From contig JAHDND010000004.1 of NCBI GenBank assembly GCA_018435665.1, forward strand, positions 62,001 through 126,000: a stretch of DNA of 64,000 bases. The letters run 5' to 3'. The DNA is from Candidatus Thiosymbion sp. (GTDB lineage: Bacteria > Pseudomonadota > Gammaproteobacteria > Chromatiales > Chromatiaceae). Below the pieces are notes generated by a model. That model searched no databases. It saw only the letters and a list, made by a program, of their open reading frames with translations, and was not told the origin of the DNA. Made by a program: the position numbers and the translations under genes. Positions 10,981-21,613 of this stretch are shown here, in pieces; positions within the stretch are counted from its first letter, which is position 1, and every line of letters begins with the position of its first letter.

Positions 10981-11991
10981 GTGACCGACCGCTATGCCGT
11001 CATCGGCAACCCCATCGGCCACAGCAAGTCGCCCCTCATCCATGCCGCCTTCGCCCGGCAAACCGGGCAGGATCTGGACTACGGGCGGATCCTGGGCGAC
11101 CGCGTCGACTTTGCCGGGGATGTCCGCCGCTTCCTGGCCGCCGGGGGGCGGGGACTCAACGTTACGGTGCCCTTCAAGGAGGCGGCTTGGGCCCTGGCGG
11201 ATGAACTGAGCCCCGCCGCGGCCAGCGCCGGGGCGGTCAATACCCTCACGGTGCTGGAGGGGGGCCGACTACGGGGCGACAACACCGACGGCGTGGGGCT
11301 GGTTCGGGATCTGGTCGTCAATCACGGCTTCGCGTTCCGGGGGGGCCGCGTCCTGCTGCTGGGCGCCGGCGGCGCGGCCCGGGGCGTGCTGCTCCCCCTG
11401 CTGGCGACGGGTCTGGCCAGCCTGACCCTGGCCAACCGCACGGCGGCCAAGGCCCGGGAATTGGCCAGCCTGGCGGGGCGGGCCATGGCGACCGGGGGTG
11501 ACAAAATAGGTGAAGGAAGTGAAATTGGCATTCAAGCCGGGGAGGGAATACCACTGGATGCGGGTGGTCTGGTGGTCCTGGCCGGCCGCCGGTTCGATCC
11601 CGGCGTCAACGCCGACGCCACCGCTCAGGATGGGACCATTCTGGTCGCAGGGACTGTCCCGGTAAATGGGGTTGGTCTGGAAGACCTAGCGGGACAGCAG
11701 TTCGATCTGATCATCAATGCCACCGCCGCCGGTCTGGACGGGGCGGTGCCGGACCTCCCCGCCGATTGCCTGGCCCCTGGCGGCTGGACCTACGACATGC
11801 TCTACGGCGATCGGCCCACCCCCTTCTGCATCTGGGGACAGGCCCGGGGCGCCGCCCGCGCCCTGGATGGCCTGGGGATGCTGGTGGAGCAGGCGGCGGA
11901 ATCCTTCTGGCTCTGGCGCCGGGTGCGGCCCAGCACGGCACCCGTCATCCAGTGGCTACGCACCGGCGCGCCACCAGGAATCAGGCCCTGA
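10981..11991 (+). CDS. aroE: Shikimate dehydrogenase with an enlarged central insert
   Basis: This 336-residue protein starts at GTG 10981. The substrate motif [25 protein letters not shown] with its catalytic Lys, DNTDGVG and the NADP loop [12 protein letters not shown] are all intact. It reduces 3-dehydroshikimate to shikimate in the chorismate pathway. Most AroE proteins are 270-280 residues; the excess lies mainly between [12 protein letters not shown] (about residue 155) and [12 protein letters not shown] (about residue 245). Part of it (11500-11680) is Gly/Val/Ala-rich with less biased codons. Because NADP-domain and C-terminal motifs continue in frame on both sides, it is an insertion, not a frameshift. 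Confidence 0.95.
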   Translation: MTDRYAVIGNPIGHSKSPLIHAAFARQTGQDLDYGRILGDRVDFAGDVRRFLAAGGRGLNVTVPFKEAAWALADELSPAAASAGAVNTLTVLEGGRLRGDNTDGVGLVRDLVVNHGFAFRGGRVLLLGAGGAARGVLLPLLATGLASLTLANRTAAKARELASLAGRAMATGGDKIGEGSEIGIQAGEGIPLDAGGLVVLAGRRFDPGVNADATAQDGTILVAGTVPVNGVGLEDLAGQQFDLIINATAAGLDGAVPDLPADCLAPGGWTYDMLYGDRPTPFCIWGQARGAARALDGLGMLVEQAAESFWLWRRVRPSTAPVIQWLRTGAPPGIRP

Positions 11992-12068
11992 TCCCAGCCC
12001 TGATCGCTCGCTGATCCCAGCCTTCGGCCCTGACGGCCGAGGGTGGGAATTCCCGGCCGGGTGCCAGC

Positions 12069-14060
12069 TCAACCGACCTGGCGTTTCAGCCAGTCCAGCA
12101 GGCCGGGGACCGCGGACCAGACGTCGCGCATGGACTCGCGGTAGGACCAGGCGGTCTCGGCGCTGGTGGGACTGGGGGTCCGCTCCCGGGCAGGGGGGCG
12201 GGCGACCCGTTTCTGGGTCAGGTAGCGCGGTATCAGGGGCAGTTGATCCTGGGCGCGGCGCAGGGCCTGCCGGGCCTGCTTGGCGGCGCCGCCCCGGTAA
12301 AGGGCCAGGACCTCGCCGTAGACCAGGTCCACCAGCCGGTCCTCGGGGTAGCGGTGAGCCAGGGCCAGCGCCGCGACGTCATCCCCCTGGCGCAGGTGAT
12401 GGTTCATCAGCTCGGCACGCAGGCCGTGATGATCCCAGGGATTGAGGCGCAGCAGGGTCTCGAGGCTGGCGATGGCCCCGGCCTCCGCCCCGCTCTCCAC
12501 CTGGCTGAGGTAATGGCGAAACAAGAGCCGGAGCGCCGGCCGGTTTTCCGGGACCTCCCAGGGGAGGGTGGCCTGGGTGGCGGCAGGCAGGGCCTGGCCC
12601 AGGATGGCCGCCGCGCGGGCGAGCAGGGGCGTCAAGAGGGTATGTCGGACCCAGCTCAGGGCGGTATCCGGGTGGACATAGAGGACGGTGACCAGGTCAT
12701 CGAGGATGTCCAGGCTGTCCGCCGCCTCCGGATGGTCATTGAGAAAGTCCACCCAATCCTCCGCCAGATCCTCATCGCGCTCCCAGGGGTGGAGCGAGCC
12801 CGCGGGGAGGATGAGCTGGAGGCCAAGGGGTTTGGCCCCCGGGTAGATCCGGCGCCAGTCCCTTTCCAGGGCGGTGCAGGCCAGGGGCGGCCGCGGGCAC
12901 TTCGCCCATTCGGCTGACGGGGCGGGGTGGGGGAGACCGGCCACCAACCCGGAGGTTGAAGCTGGCGTGATGGCCCCTGCCACTGTCGTCGCGGCCGCAA
13001 GACCAGGTGACGGGGCGGAGGCCGGGACCAGGGAATAGGTGGGCAGGGGGCGCCGGGTACTGGCGCGTACCCAGTCGCGTAGATCCATGAGGCAGGGGTC
13101 GAGGATCTCCGCCTGGCTGGTCATCAAGGCATCCTGGGGATCGGTGCTGGCCTGCTTGAGAAAGTCCAGGATACCGAGATCCGCCTCCTCGGCGCGGCGG
13201 AGTTTGTGGCGCCAGAAGAGGGCGCGGTCACGGGCCAGGTCGTTCTCGTGCTGCGTCGCCAGCAGGGCAATCTCCAGGAGGGCCGTGCCGGGGTTGTCCG
13301 GCGCCTCGCGCTGCGCCTGGGTGTAGGCCCATTGCGCCTCGATGAAGGCCCCCTCGTCGATGTGGATGGTGCACAGCCGCCGCCAGGCGGCCGCCCGCAG
13401 GCCGCGGCAGGGGTGCTGACGCATGCGGTCCAGGAACTGGCGTTTCTTCTTGCCGTGATCGCGACGATCGTAAGCATCGCAAAGGACATTTAGGGCGTGC
13501 TCGCCGTGCTCATCCGCCGGGGTGGCGACCTCCGGGGTGAAGAGCGGCTCCAGGAGGGCGATGGCCCGCCCCGGCCGGTCCGCCATCAGCCAGCGCTCCG
13601 CCGCCAGGCCCAGCAGCGGTGTGGGTACCTGACCCGAGGCCAGGGCCGCCCTGAAGCGGGGTTCGGAGAGTTCCACGAGAAGGAGCTCCCACATCAGCTC
13701 CGTCGGTATGGATGGCAGATTGTGAATGGCGCCGCAGCACTGGCCATAGGCGCTGCCCGAGCCACAGGGGCAGGGCAGGGCCGGATTGGGTTCGTTCAGC
13801 GGCCGTGGGCGGAAGCCGCTGCCAGGCAAGGGCGTGGCATCCCAGATGGCCCGGGCGAGCAGGAAGGCCAGGCGGCGCGCCTCCAGATCCTCCAGGTCCG
13901 GTTGCTCCTCTTGCAGGCGGGGGGCGAGTTGCCGCTGCGCCCAGCGCAGGAAGGACAGAGCCTGTTCGTCCGTCAGAATCCTTTGCAGGCAGAGGAGGAG
14001 GATATCCTCGAAGGGACTGTCATCGGCGAGTGGGGGCTGTTCAGGTCCTGAGGTGAACAT
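12069..14060 (-). CDS. SEC-C motif protein with TPR-like helices
   Basis: The 663-residue product has a SEC-C zinc motif near residue 95 (CPCGSGSAYGQCC), the metal-binding motif at the SecA C-terminus and in many orphan proteins. The rest is leucine/alanine-rich helical hairpins resembling tetratricopeptide repeats. No signal peptide or catalytic motif is seen. A Pro/Ala/Thr/Ser-rich linker lies near residues 345-390. ATG 14060 is favoured by AGGA 8 bases upstream; two earlier starts (14096, 14204) lie in sequence without a ribosome site. The role is unknown. Confidence 0.85.
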   Translation of the reverse strand: MFTSGPEQPPLADDSPFEDILLLCLQRILTDEQALSFLRWAQRQLAPRLQEEQPDLEDLEARRLAFLLARAIWDATPLPGSGFRPRPLNEPNPALPCPCGSGSAYGQCCGAIHNLPSIPTELMWELLLVELSEPRFRAALASGQVPTPLLGLAAERWLMADRPGRAIALLEPLFTPEVATPADEHGEHALNVLCDAYDRRDHGKKKRQFLDRMRQHPCRGLRAAAWRRLCTIHIDEGAFIEAQWAYTQAQREAPDNPGTALLEIALLATQHENDLARDRALFWRHKLRRAEEADLGILDFLKQASTDPQDALMTSQAEILDPCLMDLRDWVRASTRRPLPTYSLVPASAPSPGLAAATTVAGAITPASTSGLVAGLPHPAPSAEWAKCPRPPLACTALERDWRRIYPGAKPLGLQLILPAGSLHPWERDEDLAEDWVDFLNDHPEAADSLDILDDLVTVLYVHPDTALSWVRHTLLTPLLARAAAILGQALPAATQATLPWEVPENRPALRLLFRHYLSQVESGAEAGAIASLETLLRLNPWDHHGLRAELMNHHLRQGDDVAALALAHRYPEDRLVDLVYGEVLALYRGGAAKQARQALRRAQDQLPLIPRYLTQKRVARPPARERTPSPTSAETAWSYRESMRDVWSAVPGLLDWLKRQVG

Positions 14061-14231
14061 GGTCTGTTTCCTGGCGAGCGGCGATCGGACGAGCATTTTA
14101 GCCCCATGGCGCCTGCTCCTGGTCCCCGGGTTGGGGCGATCACCTGGGCGGGGTTCTGCTATACAATTTTCACCTCCCGGGACGGGGCCAGCAGGTCGTT
14201 CCACACCTAACCTTTGGTTTGGCCATCACTC

Positions 14232-14987
14232 ATGCAGCCGATCCGACTGCTCAGCTACAACATCCAGGCCGGTATCCATACCCGTCAGTATCGGGAATAT
14301 CTGACCAAAAGCTGGAAACACCTGCTCCCGCATCGGGAGCGCCAGGTCAATCTGGGGCGCATCGCCGCCCTGTTACGGGACTTCGATCTGGTGGGGCTTC
14401 AGGAGATCGACGGCGGCAGCCTGCGCAGCAGCTTTATCGATCAGATCGAATACCTGGCCGACGAGGCCCGCTTCCCCTTTTGGTATCGGCAGGTCAATCG
14501 CGACCTGGGCCGCTGGGCCCAGCATGGCAATGGCGTGCTCAGCCGCCTGCGTCCGGCCCGGGTCAGCGAGCTCAAGCTCCCCGGCCTGCCGGGGCGGGGG
14601 GCGGTGATCGTCGAACTGGACCTTTCCGATGGCGGCATTCTGGGCATCTGCATCCTCCACCTGGCCCTGGGCTGGCGGGCGCGGGGGCGGCAGTTGCGAC
14701 ACATCGCGCAAGTGGTGCAACGCTACCCTTATCTGGTGGTGATGGGGGACTTCAATTGTGGCTGCCGCAGTCGCTCCCTGCGGCAATTGATCCGAGATTC
14801 CGACCTGCGCGGCCTGGACTGCGAACTCAAGACCTTCCCCAGTTGGCAGCCGCGGCGCAGCCTGGATCACATCCTGGTCTCGAACCGGCTGCGCATCCTG
14901 GACGCCGAGGTTATCGACTATCCCTTGTCCGATCATTTGCCCTTGAGCATGACCATCGCCCTGCCAGAGGGGGTGGGGTTGGTCTGA
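14232..14987 (+). CDS. Endonuclease/exonuclease/phosphatase family protein
   Basis: This 251-residue cytoplasmic protein has the four EEP (DNase I-like) motifs in order: LLSYNIQAG, GLQEID, VVMGDFNC and a terminal SDHLPLSM. Conserved Asn, Glu, Asp/Asn and Asp-His are therefore present for metal-dependent phosphoester hydrolysis. The substrate cannot be told; relatives act on DNA, sphingomyelin or phosphoinositides. ATG 14232 is chosen over an upstream TTG. The gene is divergent from the SEC-C gene, sharing a 171-base intergenic region. Confidence 0.88.
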   Translation: MQPIRLLSYNIQAGIHTRQYREYLTKSWKHLLPHRERQVNLGRIAALLRDFDLVGLQEIDGGSLRSSFIDQIEYLADEARFPFWYRQVNRDLGRWAQHGNGVLSRLRPARVSELKLPGLPGRGAVIVELDLSDGGILGICILHLALGWRARGRQLRHIAQVVQRYPYLVVMGDFNCGCRSRSLRQLIRDSDLRGLDCELKTFPSWQPRRSLDHILVSNRLRILDAEVIDYPLSDHLPLSMTIALPEGVGLV

Positions 14988-15034
14988 AACATCGTTCTGG
15001 CCCGGTCTTTCCGCCCCACCCTGCCTAAGTCCGC

Positions 15035-15805
15035 TCAGTCTTGGACGCCAAAGTGACGCCAGGGGCTTGCGGTGAGGCTGGTCAGGGCGGCCTGGAATTT
15101 GGGCGTCGGCTCCGCCTCACCGGGGAACACCTCCTCCACCCAGACGAAACTGCGGCCGAAGCCGGCCTTGCCTTTCCAGTCCCAGGTCCAGAGGGGATGG
15201 CGGGCGCCGCAGGTGGGGCAGGGGATTTCCCGGCCTGGGTCCACGTCCACGTACGGGTCCACGTCCAAGTCCTGGTACGAGTCTGGCGCTCCGTCGGTTC
15301 CCGAGAGGGAGAAATACTGAGGGTTCATGCCGCGCTGCCGTTCCCGTTCCAGGTCCCGTTCCCGGTCCGAGTCCTGGGCGCCGTCGGTTACCAAGACCGG
15401 TCTCGGGTCCGGGCACTGGTCCGCGAAGGCGGATAACGCCGGGTTGGGAGCGCGGCAACTGGGACAGCGCGGCGGCCGGGTGTTGCCACCCCGCAGGAGG
15501 AGGGGGCTGGCCAGGGGACCGACCAGGTGGACATGAGTAAAGGGCTCGCCCTTGGCCCCTGGGGTCAAGCGAAGATTGACCGCGCAGCCGGCGAAGGTCA
15601 GCAGGTTGAAAAAGCGCTCACCAATCAGAAAACCGCGGCTGGGTGCCGGCGGCAGGGTCAGGGCGCCGCCCGGGACCGCGTCCGCGGGCAGGGGTTGGCC
15701 GATGAAACCCAGGTCCTCCAGGTTGGCGCGCAAGACCTGGGGGTCCACCGCCAGCCAGGGGTCCGCGGGGGTCAGCAAGAGTCGGCCGGTGTGGCGGGGC
15801 TTCAT
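15035..15805 (-). CDS. Unknown protein with a split zinc-ribbon
   Basis: This 256-residue protein has two CxxC knuckles (CPSC near residue 113 and CPTC near residue 195), consistent with a zinc ribbon. Between them lie ~75 residues containing two low-complexity blocks: a D/R/E run (DSDRERDLERERQRG) and a D/V run (DLDVDPYVDVDPG). Both are coded by six-base periodic DNA (15230-15380). The start overlaps the end of the upstream DUF815 ATPase gene by 4 bases (ATGA), so translation is coupled. No family was recognised with certainty. Confidence 0.78.
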   Translation of the reverse strand: MKPRHTGRLLLTPADPWLAVDPQVLRANLEDLGFIGQPLPADAVPGGALTLPPAPSRGFLIGERFFNLLTFAGCAVNLRLTPGAKGEPFTHVHLVGPLASPLLLRGGNTRPPRCPSCRAPNPALSAFADQCPDPRPVLVTDGAQDSDRERDLERERQRGMNPQYFSLSGTDGAPDSYQDLDVDPYVDVDPGREIPCPTCGARHPLWTWDWKGKAGFGRSFVWVEEVFPGEAEPTPKFQAALTSLTASPWRHFGVQD

Positions 15806-16683
15806 GTCACGCCGTCACCGGCCTCCTCACCGCGCCCGGCCCAGTCCCGGGCGAACTGCCAGGCGGTGCGGCCGCTGCGGGAGCCGCGCTGCAGGGCCCA
15901 ACGCAGGGCGGCGGGATCGACCCGTTCCGGTGCCCGGACCTCGGCGCCGAGCCTCCCGAGCCAGTGGTGGACGATGGTCAGGTACTGGTCCTGGGTGAAG
16001 GGGTGAAAGGAGACCCAGAGGCCGAAGCGGTCGGACAGGGAGATCTTCTCCTCGCTACTCTCCCCCGGATGGATCTCGCCGTCAATCAGCCTCGCCTCTT
16101 GGTTCTCGCGCTGGAATTCCGGCAGCAGGTGGCGGCGGTTGGAGGTGGCGTAGATCAGCAGGTTGTCCGGCGCGGCGCTGATGGAACCCTCCAGCACCGC
16201 CTTGAGGGCCTTGTAACTGGACTCGTTGGCCTCGAAGGACAGGTCGTCGCAGAAGATGATGAAGCGTTCCGGCTGGCCATGGATCAGGTCCAGAACCTCC
16301 GGCAGGTCCACAAGTTCATCCTTGTCCATCTCGATCAGGCGCAGCCCTTGGTGGCGCAGCTCGTTGAAGATGGCCTTGATCAGCGATGACTTGCCGGTAC
16401 CCCGTGAGCCCCAAAGCAGGACATTGTTGGCCCCGCGCCCGGCAAGAAACTGCTGGCTGTTGCGCAGGATCTCCGCCTTCTGCCGATCCAAGCACAGCAG
16501 GTCCTTCAGGGCCAGCCGCTGGGGATGGGACAGGGCGTGCAGACGGCCCTGGCCGCGGCCATCCCGGCGCCAGCGGAAGGCGTGGGCGTCCCAGTCGGGG
16601 GCCACGGGGGCAGATGGCAGCAGGGCCTCCAGGCGGTCCAGCAGGCGCGCGGCGCGCCCCAGTAGATCGGTTACGTCGGTCAT
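15802..16683 (-). CDS. DUF815-type AAA ATPase
   Basis: This 293-residue P-loop ATPase has Walker A GSRGTGKSSLIKA (about residue 93) and Walker B FIIFCDDLSFE. Sensor-1-like YATSNRRHLLPEF and SEEKISLSDRFGLWVSF follow, the usual signature of the DUF815 family. Members are AAA-like cytoplasmic ATPases of unknown role. The stop overlaps the zinc-ribbon gene by 4 bases, pointing to a two-gene unit, perhaps ATPase plus adaptor. Confidence 0.92.
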   Translation of the reverse strand: MTDVTDLLGRAARLLDRLEALLPSAPVAPDWDAHAFRWRRDGRGQGRLHALSHPQRLALKDLLCLDRQKAEILRNSQQFLAGRGANNVLLWGSRGTGKSSLIKAIFNELRHQGLRLIEMDKDELVDLPEVLDLIHGQPERFIIFCDDLSFEANESSYKALKAVLEGSISAAPDNLLIYATSNRRHLLPEFQRENQEARLIDGEIHPGESSEEKISLSDRFGLWVSFHPFTQDQYLTIVHHWLGRLGAEVRAPERVDPAALRWALQRGSRSGRTAWQFARDWAGRGEEAGDGVT

Positions 16684-16746
16684 CAGGGTTCAGTTCTGCC
16701 TTTCAAGGGTACCCAAGGCAAAGCCGCTTTCCGGTCGGATGAATGA

Positions 16747-16865
16747 GGGAGGGTCGGGTGGCGACTGGCAGGGGCGTGCATGGCAGGGATGCCATGCCCG
16801 AGCCTCCAGGGAAGGATTCACGGCGTCCCCTGCCAGACGCCACCCGATCCGGGAACGCCGCCAAA
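16747..16865. repeat. Intergenic inverted-arm repeat, family 1, copy A
   Basis: Arms at 16755-16774 and 16827-16846 pair over 20 bases with one mismatch. Between them is an inner hairpin GCATGGCA / TGCCATGC (16778-16785 and 16790-16797) with loop GGGA. The spacer word GCCTCCAGGGA is shared with copies B and D. The element fills most of the gap between the DUF815 gene and ettA and has no ORF of its own. Confidence 0.88.
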
Positions 16866-16894
16866 CGCTAGGCGATGGAACTTCTTGAATTCCG

Positions 16895-18562
<1,668 letters not shown>

Positions 18563-18810
18563 GGCTGAATACTGGCTCTCGTCTGGGCGTTGAGTTAAGG
18601 GATTAGGGGCGGTGCCCGGAAGGAGGCTCGCGGGACCTGGCAGAGCGCGCCGGAAGGGGCGGGCCCGACAGTTGGATGCCGCACCGGGGCGAGCCGGCCC
18701 TGACTCTGAATCCTGGGTGGGCGCGCCGTTGGGCGTAAACTGGGCGACATTATTCCACAAATACCCCCTCCCTTCCGGTCCGCGGCCGGACTGACGGACC
18801 GAGGATACCC

Positions 18811-19485
18811 ATGCCCGATCCTAGCGCCACCCGTCCCTTCCCCACCCCCACTTCCAGCCCCATCCCAAATCCCGGGCACTACCCTGATGCCGACCCAGGG
18901 TCCAACCCTGAGCCTAACCCTAAGTCCAGCCCTGAGCCAGAACCCAGAGCCAACCTTGCCCCCATCCCGGTCATCGGTTTCGTCGCCCCCAGCGGCACAG
19001 GCAAGACGACCCTCATCCGCCAGTTGGTCCCCCTGCTGCGCCAGCGGGGCTTGGGGGTGGGTTACCTCAAGCACAGCCACCACCAGGTCGAGGTCGACCG
19101 CCCCGGCAAGGACAGCTTCGAACTTCGTGAGGCCGGGGCCAGCCAGGTCCTCCTCGCCACCGGCGAGCGCTGGATCATGCAGAGCGTTCAGCGCCAGCCT
19201 GGCCCGGATCCGGAACTGGCGGGGATGCTCGCCCTGTTCGACCCGCGACTTGTGGATCTCATCCTGGTGGAGGGCTTCAAGTTCAGCGCCTATCCCAAGC
19301 TGGAGGTCCACCGCGCCGCTCTGGCCAAGCCCTACCTCTTTCCCGGGGATCCGAGCATCCGCGCCCTGATCAGCGACGCCCCCCCGCCGGCGGGCGAGCA
19401 TCCCCCCCTGCTGCCCTTGGGTGACCCGGCGGCCATCGTCGATTACCTTCTTTCCCTGCTTATAGGCGACGCCTATCAGTCTTAG
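18811..19485 (+). CDS. mobB: Molybdopterin-guanine dinucleotide biosynthesis protein MobB with a Pro/Asn-rich N-terminal tail
   Basis: This is a P-loop GTPase with Walker [15 protein letters not shown] near residue 58, the MobB family motif [20 protein letters not shown] and LILVEGFKF. MobB assists attachment of nucleotide to molybdopterin. The core starts near residue 50. Residues 1-48 are a repeating Pro-X tail ([14 protein letters not shown] type) coded by six-base periodic DNA. The start looks real because GAGGA lies 6 bases before ATG 18811, so the tail should be translated. The gene is alone between ettA (opposite strand) and repeat copy B. Confidence 0.93.
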   Translation: MPDPSATRPFPTPTSSPIPNPGHYPDADPGSNPEPNPKSSPEPEPRANLAPIPVIGFVAPSGTGKTTLIRQLVPLLRQRGLGVGYLKHSHHQVEVDRPGKDSFELREAGASQVLLATGERWIMQSVQRQPGPDPELAGMLALFDPRLVDLILVEGFKFSAYPKLEVHRAALAKPYLFPGDPSIRALISDAPPPAGEHPPLLPLGDPAAIVDYLLSLLIGDAYQS

Positions 19486-19496
19486 GCATCGCTGGG

Positions 19497-19617
19497 GAGG
19501 GTCGGGTGGCGTTTGGCGAGGGTGTCGACCGCAAGGATGCGGTCGTCAAGCCTCCAGGGATGGATTCAGGTTGTCCCCCGCCAGACGCCAGCCGACCCGG
19601 AAACACCGAGAAATTGC
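19497..19617. repeat. Intergenic inverted-arm repeat, family 1, copy B
   Basis: Arms are at 19503-19522 and 19575-19594, with three mismatches. The inner hairpin is GACCGCA / TGCGGTC (19527-19533 and 19538-19544) with loop AGGA. Orientation is as in copies A and D. It lies 12 bases past the mobB stop and could act as its transcript end. Confidence 0.88.
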
Positions 19618-19674
19618 GGTGTGGTGACTATCTCCCTCCTTCTTCTCCTTTCCTTCTTCCTCTCTCCCGCCCGC

Positions 19675-20532
19675 TCAGTCCGGCTTGCCCCGCGCCCCGG
19701 TCAGGGTCGACCTTTCCGCCGTCAGGTAGGCGATCCAGCCTGCCTCGGGTTCCCCCTCCTCCACGGGGACGAAGCGCCCGTCGGGCTGACCCTCGTCGTC
19801 CCAGCCTTGCCAGTAGCAGATGACCCGGCCGAAGCCGGCCTCCGCCAGTAATTCGCGGATCTCCGGTAGGGACCAGAGCCGCCAGTCGTAGGTAAAGGCC
19901 CGCTCCAGACGAGAGCCGTCGCTGAAGGCGAAGTGGATGTAACACAGGAGGCGGCCGCTGACGGGGTCATACTGGTCCTGGTCCCAGATGTAGGTGAAAG
20001 GCCCCGCGTCACCCTGAATCACCCGTTCTTCCACGATCACGCGATAGGAGTCATACCCGCCATAGGCATCGAGAAAGAAGATCCCGTCCGGCTTCAGGGC
20101 CTCCCGCACTTGGCGGAAGTAGCGCAGCATGGTGCCCCGCTCCTTGAGCAGCCAGTAGCTGAAATTCAGGGCGCAGATGACGTCCTGTCCCCCGGCATCG
20201 ACCCCCAGGACGTCTTCCTGGCGCAGGTCCAGGCGCTGGGCCTGGCCCACGTCCAGCCGGGAGAGGTTGTGGGCCCGCCCCCAGGCAAGCACCTCGGGGT
20301 CGATGTCGACGCCGGCGGCCCGGTTGGTCTTCCGCCGCCGCACCCATTCGCGGCACAGGGCGGCCGTGCCGCAAAAGTCCTCGCGCAGACGCCGGGCGGT
20401 CTTGCAGCGCAGTTCGCGGTAGGTGCGGTCGATGAAGTTCACCTCGGCCTCGGGACTCTGCACCGATTGCTCATAGAGCCGGTGGCGATCGGCTTGGGAG
20501 GCGAGGCTAGGGGGGTCTGGGGTGGGGGTCAT
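19675..20532 (-). CDS. Class I SAM-dependent methyltransferase
   Basis: This 285-residue protein begins near ATG 20532. It has an SAM-binding region LREDFCGTAALCREWV (motif I-like), an acidic AGVDIDPEVLAWGR and an aromatic motif IV-like ICALNFSYWLL. LKPDGIFFLDAYGG follows at the usual post-motif position. The C-terminal half (YDWRLWSLPEIRELLAEAGF) is the typical closing helix-strand. The acceptor is unknown. No operon partner is evident. Confidence 0.87.
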   Translation of the reverse strand: MTPTPDPPSLASQADRHRLYEQSVQSPEAEVNFIDRTYRELRCKTARRLREDFCGTAALCREWVRRRKTNRAAGVDIDPEVLAWGRAHNLSRLDVGQAQRLDLRQEDVLGVDAGGQDVICALNFSYWLLKERGTMLRYFRQVREALKPDGIFFLDAYGGYDSYRVIVEERVIQGDAGPFTYIWDQDQYDPVSGRLLCYIHFAFSDGSRLERAFTYDWRLWSLPEIRELLAEAGFGRVICYWQGWDDEGQPDGRFVPVEEGEPEAGWIAYLTAERSTLTGARGKPD

Positions 20533-20597
20533 GGTCGTCGCTGACGGGAATGGCAAACCTGGGCGGTCGCTTATGTACCACAGCTGCGTCACTCCCG

Positions 20598-20665
20598 CGA
20601 CCCGGGGTCAACCGTGGTCAAGCGGGGTCGCTGGGAGGTCACCCGGGGTCACCGGGAGGCCTTTC
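20598..20665. repeat. Cluster of GGGGTCA / GGTCACC words upstream of tRNA-Ser
   Basis: Within 68 bases the words GGGGTCA, GGGGTCG and GGTCAC recur five times at 10-20 base spacing. The 350-base gap 20533-20882 holds this cluster, the tRNA-Ser promoter and no credible ORF. Confidence 0.5.
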
Positions 20666-20790
20666 CGTGAACGCTGAAGCCCCATGGTCAGCGCGAGCCG
20701 CCGAAAATTGGATGGCCGATGACGGCCGGCTGGCGAGGTCCCTTGGCCAGGCTGTTTCCACCTCTTCCCGAGGCAATGATGGCGAAGGGC

Positions 20791-20819
20791 TTGCACGACC
20801 GTCGGGATTCCCTTATCTT
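20791..20819 (+). promoter_or_regulatory. Promoter of tRNA-Ser
   Basis: The boxes are TTGCAC (20791-20796), 17-base spacer, TATCTT (20814-20819). A start near 20827 would give a leader of about 55 bases to the tRNA. Confidence 0.6.
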
Positions 20820-20882
20820 GCCGCCCTTCCACCGGCACGGTAAGAACAGGATGGTTCCCCGCGCCAGTCTGGTGGTTCCCCC

Positions 20883-20970
20883 GGAGAGGTGTCCGAGTGG
20901 CTTAAGGAGCACGCCTGGAAAGTGTGTATACGGCAACGTATCGAGGGTTCGAATCCCTCCCTCTCCGCCA
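20883..20970 (+). tRNA. tRNA-Ser (anticodon GGA)
   Basis: This 88-base tRNA has acceptor stem GGAGAGG / CCTCTCC with discriminator G and an encoded CCA end. The anticodon loop is CTGGAAA, reading UCC and UCU. It has a long variable arm typical of serine tRNAs and a T arm GAGGGTTCGAATCCCTC. Confidence 0.97.
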
Positions 20971-21106
20971 GATAACCTAAAATTCAAGCAGTTGCGAATT
21001 ATTCCGGACTGCCTGATGTCAACTTTCCCCCGCGATTGTCATCCAATCCTTCTTGATGTGACCCTCCGTCTGGTCCAATCCTGAGCCCTCCGGGTAGGTA
21101 CAGGTC

Positions 21107-21553
21107 ATGAATACTGACCCCGGGGCTTGGTCCCTCATCTATTGTTACCGGACCGGGAAGTTCCTCCTCGGCAAGCGCAGTCAACTCGTCCATAAGCCCG
21201 GTCTCTGGAACTTTTTCGGTGGTCACCTGGAGCCTAATGAATCCCCGCGGGCGGCGGTGCTGAGAGAGCTGGACGAGGAAACGGGCCTTTCCCCTGACAT
21301 GGCTGAGCTTCAGCCCTTGGGTATTGCCCGCTTCTCGGAACTGGGCTATGCCGCCGGATTGCGGGAATTCCACTACTTCGTCATGTTCACGGAACGGGAA
21401 CTGAAGCCCAAACTCGGTCCCGAGCATAGTCTCTCCCGCTGGTTCCCCGCCACGGCCATCCCCAAAAACATGAATCGCCCCTCCAGCGTGGCGATCGAGA
21501 TTGGGCTGACCCTGAAGGCGCAACAACTGGCGCAGCAACTGGGGCTGCGGTAA
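21107..21553 (+). CDS. NUDIX hydrolase
   Basis: This 148-residue protein has a complete Nudix box starting at GHLEPNESPRAAVLRELDEE (about residues 39-61, closing with TGL), matching Gx5Ex7REUxEExGU. Such enzymes hydrolyse nucleoside diphosphate derivatives; the substrate cannot be read from sequence. The basic KRSQLVHKPGLWNFFGG upstream is a usual family strand. It precedes a UDG-family gene and uvrC in the same direction, so a repair or nucleotide-pool cleaning context is plausible. Confidence 0.92.
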   Translation: MNTDPGAWSLIYCYRTGKFLLGKRSQLVHKPGLWNFFGGHLEPNESPRAAVLRELDEETGLSPDMAELQPLGIARFSELGYAAGLREFHYFVMFTERELKPKLGPEHSLSRWFPATAIPKNMNRPSSVAIEIGLTLKAQQLAQQLGLR

Positions 21554-21613
21554 GCGTGGCGGTAGCAGGGCACATGGCCGCTGGGTCCGCGGATTCACTG
21601 ACAGGGCTTGACC

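Noticed and set aside
19506..19823. Small plus-strand ORFs running out of repeat copy B
   Set aside because: They start inside the inverted-repeat element and overlap the methyltransferase gene antiparallel, with no similarity between the copies beyond the repeat itself.
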